This document shows, one piece after another, positions 1 to 12,200 of a stretch of 64,000 bases of DNA (its first letter is position 1; each line of letters starts with the position of its first letter). The notes below the pieces were generated by a model. It did not search any database. It worked only from the letters and a program-made list of their open reading frames with translations, and was not told where the DNA came from. Position numbers and translations under genes: made by a program. Origin of the DNA: Ophiura sarsii (taxonomy: Eukaryota > Echinodermata > Ophiuroidea > Amphilepidida > Ophiuridae); the NCBI GenBank assembly GCA_035610835.1, contig CM069447.1, positions 39,096,057 through 39,160,056 of the forward strand, written 5' to 3'.

Positions 1-15
1 TACTTTAACTGTGTA

Positions 16-1115
16 CAGGGTGAGTCAAAAACAAGTTTACTCAACTTCAGCGATTTTTTTTAGAAAAAGTGTTTGTTTGTTTTCAAAACAATTTACTACA
101 GTATAAAGACAAATTAATTAGCTTTAATATGAATTTTATCTGGTTTAGATTGGTTGAAGGAAACTTATTTTACGCTGTTTTGAATGAAAGTGACCAATTT
201 AACGTCCGAACACGCTTCCAGATCTTGACCATTATATTTCATAAGATACGACCAATAAAAATTACAATACCGACAGCGAAAGGATAAATTCCTTTGTTAT
301 GAAATGATTGAAGTGTGGTAATTGTGTCATAAATAGGCCTTAAAGCTGTCTATTGTCCCTCAGTGCAACCATCCTAAGCACACTCTCATAGATCAGGAGA
401 AAGACCAAACAAGATGCTGGATTATCAAGTGGGTTTCTATTCATTAACAGGAATAAATTTTACATGTAGAGAGAGAAAGAGAGGGATAGACTATTACTTA
501 CTAGCCTTACTGTGGACATTGACAGTTTTTGATTGGTTCAAGGATAATGTTTACTTAATCGGACATATTTACGAAAAATAAGTGCAAAATTATGTTTATT
601 GATTTTATCAAAATACTATATCGTTTATTATTCACATTATCAGATAGTCACTGGTGACAATTTGTATTCAATATCCTCATCTAGTTTTATCATGTTTATG
701 AATATCCCTTGCGGACTATTTAATCCTTGAAATAATTATTTATTAACAGACAGTGGTGATACGATTTAATCCATATTTCATGTTTTAATCTATTAGGAGA
801 CAATTTTGAACAAGTCTATTGTCTACTTAATTGTTTTAATAAACAAGATGTGTAATGCTTTACATCATAATCCTAGTAAACATTATTAAGCTCGTTAAGC
901 TTGAAATTAAAAACCGTCTTTTTGGTGAAAAAACAGCTCCTGTACAGAAATAGTCATATTTACTTAACGGTATCATCAAATAGCGTGATTATTTTTCCAG
1001 ATGATAGCAAAGAAATGGCGCAATCATTTTAAGTTTTGTTTGCCTCGATTTTGTGGTCAGAAATATTTTTTTATTTTTTTTTCAATTAGGGTAAACGTTT
1101 TTTTGACTCACCCTG
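16..1115. mobile_element. Mariner-like non-autonomous DNA transposon
   Basis: The ends are inverted copies of CAGGGTGAGTCAAAAA (right end reads TTTTGACTCACCCTG) and each is flanked by TA, the target duplication of the Tc1/mariner/IS630 group. The element is 1,100 bp. No transposase frame is recognisable; the only open frame of note (69-287, 72 codons) matches nothing I know. Length, CAGGGTG ends and TA target resemble the element at 21840-22934, but the sequences differ. Superfamily assignment rests on ends and target only. Confidence 0.75.
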
Positions 1116-1215
1116 TATATACTTTGATTGTATATTTTTAATATTTTATAATGTTGTTATTTGTATTGTGTAGGGCGCTTTGATCTTTTTTGGAAAAGCG
1201 CCTTATAAATGCTCT

Positions 1216-1250
<35 letters not shown>
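1116..1250 (+). mobile_element. LINE 3' tail with (AAT)n
   Basis: A GC-rich inverted repeat (GGCGCTTT about 1174, AAAAGCGCC about 1194) is followed by TTATAAATG and an AAT trinucleotide run to 1250. The same layout ends the LINE at 14078-17813, so this is probably a 5'-truncated relative. No coding sequence remains. Confidence 0.6.
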
Positions 1251-1252
<2 letters not shown>

Positions 1253-1747
1253 TAACTCTAAAAGTATAACTCCTATATACATAAACATATTGAATTATCA
1301 ACATGTTGAGAAATTTCTCTTCTTGAATTTGAGATATTACACGCTAAGAATGGCTGTTTATTAAAGGAGTTACAATCCCAAATGTACTGTCAAGTCTGAT
1401 TTTCATTTTCACATTTTCATTTTGAACACGGGGACTCAGACCGGCATATTATTGATTACTGGTAGTGGTAGTGCCAATAGACCCGCCGATGGCCTGGTTG
1501 TTGGATAGTCGGCCGGTGACATTGTTACGGTTGATCAATACGGCACACACGCTTTTCTGTCATACTCTCCCCGTGTTGAAAAGAAAATGTTGAAATGAAA
1601 ATCAGACTTGCCCTAACGTTTGGGATCGTAACTTACTTATTAATCAACCATTCTTAGCGTGTAATATCTCAAAGAAAAGAAAAGAAATTTGTCAACAACT
1701 TTAAAATTAAATATGTTTATGTAGGAGTTATACTTTTAGAATTATCA
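1250..1747. mobile_element. Foldback element, arms of about 190 bp
   Basis: The two halves are imperfect inverted copies. TCTAAAAGTATAACTCCT at the left end returns reversed at the right end, as do GAGATATTACACGCTAAGAA and the AAAATCAGACTT/AAGTCTGATTTT block. A spacer of about 100 bp separates the arms. No ORF; MITE or foldback type, superfamily unknown. Confidence 0.75.
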
Positions 1748-1835
1748 GCATGTTTATTACCTGGTCAGTTACTTATTGTGATGACTGTATTCTAAAACTA
1801 TTCTTACCATAGGCCTAGTCCCATTTTGTTTTTTC

Positions 1836-2180
1836 TTGTTTTCTCATGCATTCTCTCAGTCCTTTTACATTTCCATCCATTTTATTATCTATTTGTTGTC
1901 ATCAATCACCATTATTGATTTCACTCACCAATTATTTTTATATCCCATTTGCCTTTTACTTTATAATCTCCCCTTTGTCTATGTCATCCTTTTGTTATTT
2001 TATCCACTTCATCAATCAGCTGTCTAGCATGATATCTTCCCCTATTCATTCATCTGTCACTTTGACTTCCTGCCTATTGTTCCTCTGTCTATATATATGT
2101 TGTGTAATGTTGTATTCTGTCATTTTACCTTCGATAAAGATTCTGTTAGAATCGAAACGTCAGGTCCTCTTATATTTATT
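1836..2180 (+). mobile_element. Possible Penelope-like 3' relic
   Basis: The stretch 2131-2165 reads CGATAAA, then a short hairpin (GATTCT-GTTA-GAATC), then GAAACGTC. This resembles the degenerate hammerhead-type core (CTGATGA, stem II, GAAAC) that Penelope-like elements carry in their terminal repeats. The 330 bp upstream are pyrimidine-rich, with overlapping open frames (1836-2027, 1846-2301) that look like untranslated sequence. Family assignment is tentative. Confidence 0.35.
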
Positions 2181-2611
2181 ACATTTACTTACACAGGCTA
2201 TTTTTGTGGATAAGCAGTTTGCATTCAGCTTTTACATTATACTATTCTTAAACAATAAATATTGGATATCCTACATTCAAATGTGTAAAGCGTTCCAATG
2301 ACTTGATACCAAGATTGTAGATTAGGTGTATTTCATTAGGTAAACTCAACGGAATAAAGCGCCAAAACACTGACAAAACAGTTAATAACATTTAACATCC
2401 TACATTCCCCATCAGTTGCACGTTTGACTGGAATATTTCGCTACTGTACAATTCTCATTACGAGAATGATTCTATGAATTGAAAAATTGAAAATATAGTA
2501 ACTCAAAATTATATAATTTAATTGTAGAAGATATAGCGATGAAAAGTTGTTGTTGGTTTATAGCAACATGTTACCATACGTTCAATAGCATCGGCTATCA
2601 ATTGCAAAATG
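2181..2611. other. Intron-derived copy of the ankyrin unit, no exon
   Basis: From about 2390 the sequence follows the intron repeated through the ankyrin array (blocks around ACAATTCTCATTACGAGAA and TTGTTGGTTTATAGCAACATG). Nothing recognisable lies between 2181 and 2390. No exon was found to the left, so the C-terminal end of the ankyrin gene is probably outside the window. Confidence 0.6.
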
Positions 2612-3088
2612 TAACTAGGGGTGAAAATAAGACCCGCCCGCCCGCCCGCCCGCCCGCCCATAGCGGGTAACTTTCGTGCCGGGCGGGTAAAGATACAAAG
2701 GTACCCGTCCGACTGGCGGGTAACATTTTTGAAGCTCAAAGTGTAAGTAACAGTAAGTTCAGGGTAATTCATCATCAGATGATGGTTTGTCATGATGATA
2801 GAGGAGATCAGGTTGACAGGAGATTAAAGAGAGTATTGGATTGATGAACATGATGAATATGAGGAGCTGTAACGGGCCAGGGTTACATTGCGAATGTAAC
2901 AATGGAACATTATACATATAAAGACAAAAACATGTTATTGTTTATTCATTTAAATGTATTCTTGCTCTTGTTTGCTGCATAATATTATGACAAAAAAACT
3001 TGGGCTGGTGGACATTTTGTCGGGCAGGTAAATTCTGTGAGTTACCTGCCCAACTGGCCAGTTGAAAAAAAAATCTGAAGTTCCACCA
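2612..3088. mobile_element. hAT-like insertion with a (CCCG)n block
   Basis: Other ankyrin units run uninterrupted from CAATTGCAATATGCAA to TACTGACACC; here about 480 bp is inserted at that point. The right end read inward is CAGTGGTGGAACTTCAG, a hAT-type terminus, and the left end (TAGGGGTGAAAAT) is a diverged version. Flanking 8-mers AATGTAAC and AATATAAT match at 6 of 8 positions, consistent with a decayed 8-bp target duplication. Inside is a CCCG repeat at 2630-2658. No transposase. Confidence 0.55.
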
Positions 3089-3123
3089 CTGAATATAATA
3101 CTGACACCAAGTGTATACTATAC

Positions 3124-3228
3124 CTCATCTTTGATGCTTGGGTCTGACTTGTGCTCCAATAGAACTTTACAAATCTTATCAGGTTCTTCATCATTCGATG
3201 CTGCATAGTGTAATGGTGTTTTACCAGT
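3124..3228 (-). CDS. Ankyrin exon, 35 codons
   Basis: Phase-0 exon with AG acceptor and GT donor. It has the TGKTPLHYA start and KICKVLLEHKSDPSIKDE end, with variable segment ASNDEEPD, one residue shorter than the usual 36. Leftmost intact exon and so the most C-terminal seen. It has PSIKDE, not the PNIKDE of most copies. Confidence 0.85.
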
Positions 3229-6200
3229 CTGTAACATAATAAAGATAATATACATTATTTACACTCTTATTATGTAATTCATTTAATAATAACAGAAGAA
3301 TTACTTGTGGAATAATTGTGTTACTCTACTAAAGCAACATGTCACCATTTTGTAAAGGATAAATGTGTACGGTTATATGAAATTACCACTAAATCAGTGT
3401 TGCAAGATTAAAAAGACTAAATACGTGAAGCTATAAAATAACATCGGCTATCAATTGCAATACACAATGACACCAATATGGGTGTATATAATACCTCATC
3501 TTTGATGTTTGGGTCGGACTTGTGTTCCAATAGAACTAAATCTATTGGGTCGGACTTGTATTTCAATAGAACTTTACAATAGAACTAAATCACCTAATCT
3601 ACATGTAGTTTAAACTCTTACAACATTGATCCCCATCAGTTGCAAGTTTAACATACGTTTGGCTCATATTAGGCCTGTCATATCTGCATGACCTCCCGGA
3701 CACTGCGCCTATACGCTGTTTTTTGTTTTAAAATACCAAGGATGTATTCAATAACTACCAAAAAAATGCACACAAATCTACTCTTGGGGAACTCTTGGAA
3801 TTAGGGTTTGAAGTTGAGGGTACATTATTGCGTCATTAGCGATATTGACACGATGGCGTTCCATCGAAATGATGACATGCTGTGATTACTGTGTGTCTAC
3901 GAGCTGCGTGTACAGACAATCTCCATTCAAAATACACATCGAAGAACATGTTGTAATTATGATACGGTATACGATACATTTCATAGATATTTGTAGCTTG
4001 TTATGTTGATTGGTAATTGATATGTCATCGGTAGTGATATAATAATTGGTATAATTCATGTATTGAAACATTAAGCTATTCAATGACCGTTTTAAACGGG
4101 CAAAAAGGGTGTTTGTCATCTGATTATGAAGCGAGATGGTATGGTCGGCAATATTGGTAATACTCACTTATCACAAGAAGACGGACTACGTTATGGATTG
4201 AATGTTTTATTGATGACGGAGCAAGTGTATTTGAGTGTGAAACGCACAGGGGTGTATGTCTACGGTATTAAACAACTAAAAGGCGGAGTAAATAAGGAGG
4301 GAAAAGGGAATGACACGCACATTATAGGGAACCGGAGAAAGAAAGATAGAACCAGGAGTAGATCCTATGATTATGTGCATCAACCCCCAGGGGCCCTTGC
4401 CCCCCCCCCCCCCCCCAACCCCCACCACACACACCCTATCGATATCGGTAGATATTGAGAACTCAGTATTTGTTGCAATTACTTTCAGTTACCAGAGCTA
4501 CTTATGAGTGATTTTTCGAAAGAGTTGGGACAGTTGATAATCGAGTCCATCGGTTTCGTCGAGCAACTGGCGTAAAGAAGATGAAGATATGACACAGAGC
4601 CACCGGCCAGTTGAAGATGAAGATATGATACAGAGCCACCGCACCGGCCAGTTGAAGATGAAGATATGATACAGAGAAGGCGTGTAGCAGATACAGATAT
4701 AGCACAGAGCGACCGGTGTGAAGAAAATGAAGATATGAAGAGCGACCGTCGCGGCGGCGTGAAGTAGATGAAGATATGAAGAGCGACCGGCGTTAAGAAG
4801 ATGAAGCTATGATACATTAGAAGGCGTTTCAACATTTCATATTGAATGTAAATGTTATTCACTGACAACTCAAACAAGAGAACAGATCTGTTAGTGTTAA
4901 TATTGGTTCAATCATTATTATTAACGAGTCCTTATACATTTTCAATTTAACTATCGATTGCAAAATACTGAAAAGTAATCTGTGGTTCTTCTATTTAATC
5001 AAACAAATTTTATATAATCAACTTTGTGTATATTGGAAATAGCCTTACGGATACTTTTGAATCAAAATTATTATAATTTGCATAAATTTTTGTATTTGCT
5101 GCTGTCTTAAGTCTTAATAAAGAGACGATATATTTGTCTATAATTTCGAAGCTCAACTGACATTTGTTTTTTCTTTGGAACATACAATAACATAGTTAAA
5201 GAGTTTCAATGAAGGATAAGTTCTGTTTTTATGACATTTCAGAGAATAACCTAGGTATACCCTTCCTTTTCATTTTTGGTGCCAGCTGTACTATTTCAAA
5301 GAAAAAAACAAATACTTTTGATGCTATTGTAAACGTTTGATGTGTCAAACATAATTCTATTAGTTTTGTACGCAAGATACAGTTGCTTATATTGCTTTGC
5401 ACAGTTATTTTTGATAATCGTTTTAACATTTTATTTAACTATGTACAATGAAAGTGAATGTTATTTACTGAATACTCAAACAAGTGAACAGATATGTTAA
5501 TATTGGTTCAGTCAGCATTAAATGAGTCCTTATACATTTTCAATCTAACTATCAATTGCAAATTCCGGAAAATGAATCTGTGGTTCTTTTACTTATTGAA
5601 ACCAATTTTATATAATTAACTTTGTGTATATTGGAAATAATCTTACGGATACTTTTCAATCAAAATGATATATAATTTGCAGGAATTTTGTCTTTGCTGC
5701 TGTCTTAACTTTTAAGAAAAGAGACGATAATTATGTTGTCTATAAATTCAAAGTTCATCTGCCATTTGGTTCAAGGATAAATTATCTTTGTACGACAGCA
5801 ATACCATTCCTTTTCATTTTGGTGGCAGGTACTATTTCAAAGAAACGCAAATAATGTCGATGCGATTGTAAACGTTGATGTGTACGGTGTGAAAAATAAT
5901 GTTAGTTTCGTAATTTCAGGCAGAGAAATGATATATATTGAGGTATCAACTTGCTTTAAAGCAAATAACGTGCAATTAGTATGTCAATTAAAATGTGACA
6001 ACTTTTAATGCAGTATTTTAATTTTACAAACTCATGTTATGCTATATCTTACGTCGGGCTTACATTCCGACACAAATATTCGTATTATAAAGAATCACGA
6101 TGCATATAATATTATTTGCAAAACATGTCAACCCTAGTGGATATTCTTTAATTAATAAATGCAGCATTGCCGAGCTGAAAGTTTGATTTGACGGTGTTTA

Positions 6201-9200
6201 AGTAATGTCAATATAATTAGCATTGTTCTTCATTTTTAGATTTTTACCGTTGGACATACATTATTCATATTTATTCTAAAATAGTGCAATAATGGTTTGT
6301 CTATATGGAACTCAATAAAGGATTTTATCTTCAATCATACTAACTACTATTCTATTGACATGACATATAACTAATTTTGGCAATATGCTTGGTTGCTATT
6401 ATCTGTGTGTGATTAATTCCCATTGAAGTGCGCAGACAATATGTGTTGAATAGATGAAAGATATTCATATACTTAAAACTTAGTTTTCAATACTATAAGG
6501 AACTAAATCAAGGAATTAAAATGAGGACCGTTCTCTTATGCAAAAAATACACACAGCTAATTAATATCAAATCAAGCTCAATTGATTTGTATGACTCAAT
6601 TTGATTTGTTATCGACCCACGGTTAAGATTTGCAGTTACTTGTATAGTAAATCGCCTCATTAACATGAACATGTAGTTTAAATTGTACACTTATTATAAA
6701 TGCTTAGTTGTTATTATTATTATTAATGTTATCTATATACTAATTTTCGGTCCCTCGCCTGATTAGATAGTTCAATAATAATTTTGCACTCGCGTCCCTC
6801 TTCAACTGAAAAAGCGTGGTAATTGCGCCTCTAATAGACGAGCTAATTAGATAGTTCAATACCCGTTTTTTCCCGTTTTCAGACATGCGCAGAAAGGATC
6901 ACATGTGAAAATCCAAAATGTTGAATTAATTTTACTCGAGTAGCTACTGTTCGGACACAAATTGTGGTTTTCGGAGTGAGTGATGACATATGGTCTTCAC
7001 CCAAAATATTTTCTTCAGGGATATAGCTACATTTCTGTATATGCGGCTGTTTGTTATTTTTAAAGATCGCATAGTAATAAGCATTTATACGTCCGACAAA
7101 TAAAAATATTTCACGACATTTTCTAAATGTAAACAAAAACTCTTACACATATCTTAAAGTGACACTTTCACATTAGTAACATAGATGAATGCGACGTTTG
7201 CTAACGATAAAGAAACTGGCAGTACCATGTCAACCGTTTCTATGTTGTGCTGCGCGACCGCGTTTAACATGGCGCATGCGGTTCGGCGCACACGTGACGC
7301 AGACAAAAAGTGTACGCGTTTGTGGCGCAAACCGTGCACATTGTAACGGAGCAGAGTGAAAGCAGGCAGTCCGTACACTCTAGAAAAAGGATGCTTCAGG
7401 CTTCAGGGGTTCTTGGCTGTCCCGTATGGAACCCATGTTTATATCACCTTAAAAGGTTCCAAAAAGAACCATTTTAAGGTTCAAAATAGGCAAAATATGG
7501 GCAAACCTCCTCCTCTCCGCACTTGGATATAAGGGCACATGGGGCATCTGGATAAACGGAACGTGTTTTTTGTGTGGTACATTATCATGCTTATTATAGA
7601 GTGTCTGAATTATTAAGGGCATCCGTGGTATCTGGATTACGAGGTGCACTATAAAACGAGTCTCAAATTACCTAGATATACTATGCGCAGGTGGGCCACC
7701 TTTGATAACAGACTGGATTTTAAGGGTGTACACTCAGATAGTATCTCGGGAGGCTTTATAGAACACAGCAAACATGACAAAGGGACTACATACTATAATA
7801 CGTTAAGGCCCCACATGCCTATTGGAGGAATAATGTATTTAATGTAAATAGGCCAAACAAAACCCGGATGGCATATATTGTGCTCAAGCACAAGTGATCT
7901 TGATGATAGACTCCGCCGACCATACTAAACGACCGACTATAAAACTATAACGCTCAGAACGTAGGCCTACTGAATTACCTGGATACAGTAGGCCTATGTG
8001 CATATGGGCAGTGGCGACACCAGCACCAAAATGTTAAAGGAGGAAAACGGGGTGGCGGGCAATAAAAGAATCGGGGGAGACATTTAAAATCTAAATTTTA
8101 AGTAACTTTCAATTTTGACATTAAAATTCAACTTTTTATTATTTGGGGTACACAAAATAGGTAGAGACATGCGCTGACAGGAGATAATAACTGGGGGTAT
8201 TAAAAACACGTTGATGGAGTAGGCCTACTTGGATTAGGAACATGGGTATCTGTATTATTTAAGAGCACATTGGGCCTAGGCTCATGGTGTATTAAGGGCA
8301 CCATGTCACTTACATTATATCAAGGGCACTTCCTGAATTATTTAAGGACATACTTTTGATATTTATATAAACATCTATAACGCTTTGACCGCTGCCTATT
8401 GTGATATGACTTTTACTGCTCGCTATCTTCGGCACCCGCGTTTAATTTACTTGACTATGATAAAGTAAGGGCACCTGGGTATCTCGAGATAACGGCACAC
8501 TGCAGTGGGCCTACCTTGATTATGTGGTATCCGGTGCATTATTAAGGGCACCTGGGGTAACTGGATTAGGGGGTAGGGCTTAGGACTATGTGGTCCCTGG
8601 ATATATTGGACAACGGGTACCTGTATTTCAGGTCTCACGGGAGGCCTACATAGGTATCGGGAAACACAAACGTAGGCCTACCTAGATTAAGGCACATGTA
8701 TACCTGGATTATCAAAAGCACCAGTCCTGCGCTATTCGGATTATTTAGGGCCCCGTCTGGATTATGTATACATGTAGGACATGTTCTTGGTATTATTGTA
8801 TCACATTTTCTTACGCTTTGTTTACTTATTCCCCGTGAAACCTTCTAGCGGGTCCAGCGCGAAGCGCTGGTGCCCGCTAGTTATTATTACTTGTTGGCTT
8901 TCCTGCCTTTTCCTCCATATTGTCCTATGGTTGTATTTTGTTTGTTATCTGTTTGGTTTGTTTGAATATTGTTGATGTTTTGTAAATGTTGTTATATGGA
9001 AATAAATGATTGATTGATTATTATTATTTATATTATATTTATTATGAAACGTTTATTTATTGTTGTTAAAAGGAGAGTAACAAAAAATAAAACAACACGT
9101 GGAACTAATAAATAAATTGTATGTTTCAATATACCGTTCTTAAACCCAACTATTGCTTTATAGCGAAGATAAAGCCTATATATTAGATAGGGCTATTTAT

Positions 9201-12200
9201 TTTCATTTGAGACACACTATATAATAACCAGTCTATCAGAACTAACCGGCCAGGCCTAATCCATATTGAATTGTATTGTGCTCTATTGAGGTAGTATTAT
9301 GTCTATGAATAGCAAGGCATGAATTGAATGTGATGGCTGATGAACTATTGAGTGTCCCAGCAGAAATAAGGTCTGACTGAAATTTGCAAATATCGTATTT
9401 TTTTGGATTTTCCCCCTCACGGTCCCAACTTTAACCTCTTATAAAAAGAGTTCCCCAATAGTACATTTTTGTGCATTTTTTGGTGGTTATTGAATACTTC
9501 ATTAGTATTAGCATGTGTAAACCAAGTGAGACACTACACACCACACAACCCTCGTTTAGTTGCTGAAAGGCGTTGACGAGTACCAGCATAGATGTAGATG
9601 TAGATGTATTTTAAAACAAAAACCCAGCGTATAGGCGCAGTGTCCGGGTATCGTCAAATAAATGACAATTTTGAAAGGCCTATATTCCTGGTTGTCTGGA
9701 ATCTTTCTCTTCTCTGCAATTCTTATTACGTGAAGGATCATATGAATAGAAAATGTAGTGATTCACAATAATGTAATAATTTAACCTTTAGAAGATTATA
9801 GTGATGAAAGGTTTGTGTTGGTTTAAAGATCAATCAGTCTATAGCAACATATTACCATGCTTTCAAGATTAAAGTGATTTATATATTAATACTGTACTGA
9901 TTCAAATACTTGTAATTTTGTAATCTAATGTTTATAGATATCGTGATGAAATGTCGCTGTTCAGTAGGGCATGAAGCCATAAAAAAAAACATCGGCTCTC
10001 AATTGGAATATGCAATACTGACACCGATATGGGTGGATACTTTACCTCATCTTTGATGTTTGGGTCGGACTTGTGTTCCAATAGAACTTTACAAATCTTA
10101 TCAGCAGTGTAATAAGTGTGATAATCAGTAGATGCTACTGCATAGTGTAATGGTGTCTTACCAGTCTGTAATGTAAAGATAATACAGTATACATAATTTT
10201 AAGTTAAACTCTTATCATATGATTCAGTCAATACTAAAGCAACTAAAGCAACATGTCACCATTTTGTAACGGATAAATGTGTACGGTTATATGAAATTAC
10301 CACTAAATCAGTTGCAAGATTAAAAAGACTAAATACGTGAAGCTATAAAATAACATCGGCTATCAATTGCAATATGCAATACTGACACCAATATGGGTGT
10401 ATATATTTATACCTCATCTTTGATGTTTGGGTCGGACTTGTGCTCCAATAGAACTTTACAAATTTCATCAGCTCTATGATAATGATTAGCTTCTGCATAG
10501 TGTAATGGTGTTTTACCAGTCTGTAATGTAAAAATAATATACATTATTTACACTCTTATTATGTAATTCATTCAATAATCACAGAAGAATAACTTGTGGA
10601 ATTGTGTTACTCTACTAAAGTAACATGTCTCCATTTTGTAAAGGATAAATGTGTACGGTTATATGAAATTACCACTAAATCAGTTGCAAGATTAAAAAGA
10701 CTAAATACGTGAAGCTCATATATTACTGATTGTCTGGAATCTATCTCTACTGTACAATTTTCATTAAGAGAATGAATCTATAAAAAGAAAATATAGTTAC
10801 TCAAAATAATGTAATTTAATATTAGTATATACAGTGATGAAATGTTGGTGTTGGTTTATAGATCAATCGGTCTATAGCAACATGCTACCCTTCTTTCAAG
10901 AATAAATTGAATTAATTATTAATAATGTACTGATTCAAATAATTGTAATATTGTAATTAAATGTTTATAGATATCGTGAAGAAATGTCGGTGTTCGGTTT
11001 GGCATGAAGCTATAAATAACATCGGCTCTCAATTGCAATATGCAATACTGACACCAATATGGGTGTATATAATACCTCATCTTTGATGTTTGGGTCGGCC
11101 TTGTGTTCCAATAGAACTTTACAAATCTTATCTGCTTGGTAAATAACATTAGCTGCAGCATAGTGTAATGGTGTTTTACCAGTCTGTAATATAATAAAGA
11201 TAATATACAGTATTTATACTCTTACTATGTAATTCATTCAATAATCACAGAAGATTAACTTGTGGAATTGTGTTACTCTACTAGAGCAACACGTCACCAT
11301 TTTGTAAAGGATAAATGTGTACGGTTATATGAAATTACCACTAAATCAGTTACAAGATTAAAAAGACTAAATACGTGAAGCTATAAAATAACATCGGCTA
11401 TCAATTGCAATATGTAATACTGACACCAATATGGGTGTATATAATACCTCATCTTTGATGTTTGGGTCGGGCTTGTGTTCCAATAGAATTTTACAAATCC
11501 ACTCAGCTCTGCCCAACCCATTAACTACTGCATAGTGTAATGGTGTTTTACCAGTCTGTAATGTAACGATAATATACATAATATTAAGTTTATAATACAC
11601 TCTTATCATGTGATTCATTAATAATCACAGAAGAACTACTTGTGGCATTTTGTTACTCTACTAAAGCAACATGTTACCATTTTGTAAATGATAAATGTGT
11701 ACGGTTATATAAAATTACCACTAAATCAGTTGCAAGATTAAAAGACTAAATACGTGAGGCTCATATATAACTGATTGTCTGGAATCTTTCTCTATTGTAC
11801 AATTTTCATTAAGAGAATGAATCTATGAAATGAAAATATAGTTACTCAAACTAATATAATTTACTATTAGTAGATACAGTAATGAAATGTTGTTGTTGGT
11901 TTATAGAATAATCAGTCTATAGCAACATGCTACCCTTCTTTCAAGAATAAATTGAATTAATTATGCATAATGTACTGATTCAAATAACTGTAATATTGTA
12001 ATTTAATGTTTATAGATATCGTGATGAAATGTCGGTGTTCGGTATCGCATGAAGCTGTAAAATAACATCGGCTATCAATTGCAATATGCAATACTGACAC
12101 CAAAATAGGTGTATATAATACCTCATCTTTGATGTTTGGGTCGGACTTGTGCTCCAATAGAACTTTACAAATCTCATTATCTTCGTAATTTTTACTAGAT

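Larger units (their letters stand above)
3671..9681. mobile_element. 6.0-kb insertion with AGGCCT ends and 5-bp target duplication
   Basis: Intact units read GGCTCATATTCCTGGTTGTC. Here ATATT is duplicated (3666-3670 and 9682-9686) around a 6,011-bp insert that begins and ends with AGGCCT. Subterminal inverted repeats follow: CCCGGACACTGCGCCTATAC near 3695 returns reversed near 9650, as do a TGTTTTAAAATAC block and a TTCAATAACYACCAAAAAA block. No transposase is recognisable, and the insert holds a minisatellite, a tandem duplication and Helitron-like sequence, so it is composite. Superfamily unknown. Confidence 0.6.

Noticed and set aside
2518..2793. 91-codon minus ORF over the CCCG repeat
   Set aside because: Lies inside the hAT-like insertion and encodes the simple repeat.
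4485..4877. 130-codon minus-strand ORF
   Set aside because: Product of the GAAGATGAAGATATGA minisatellite.
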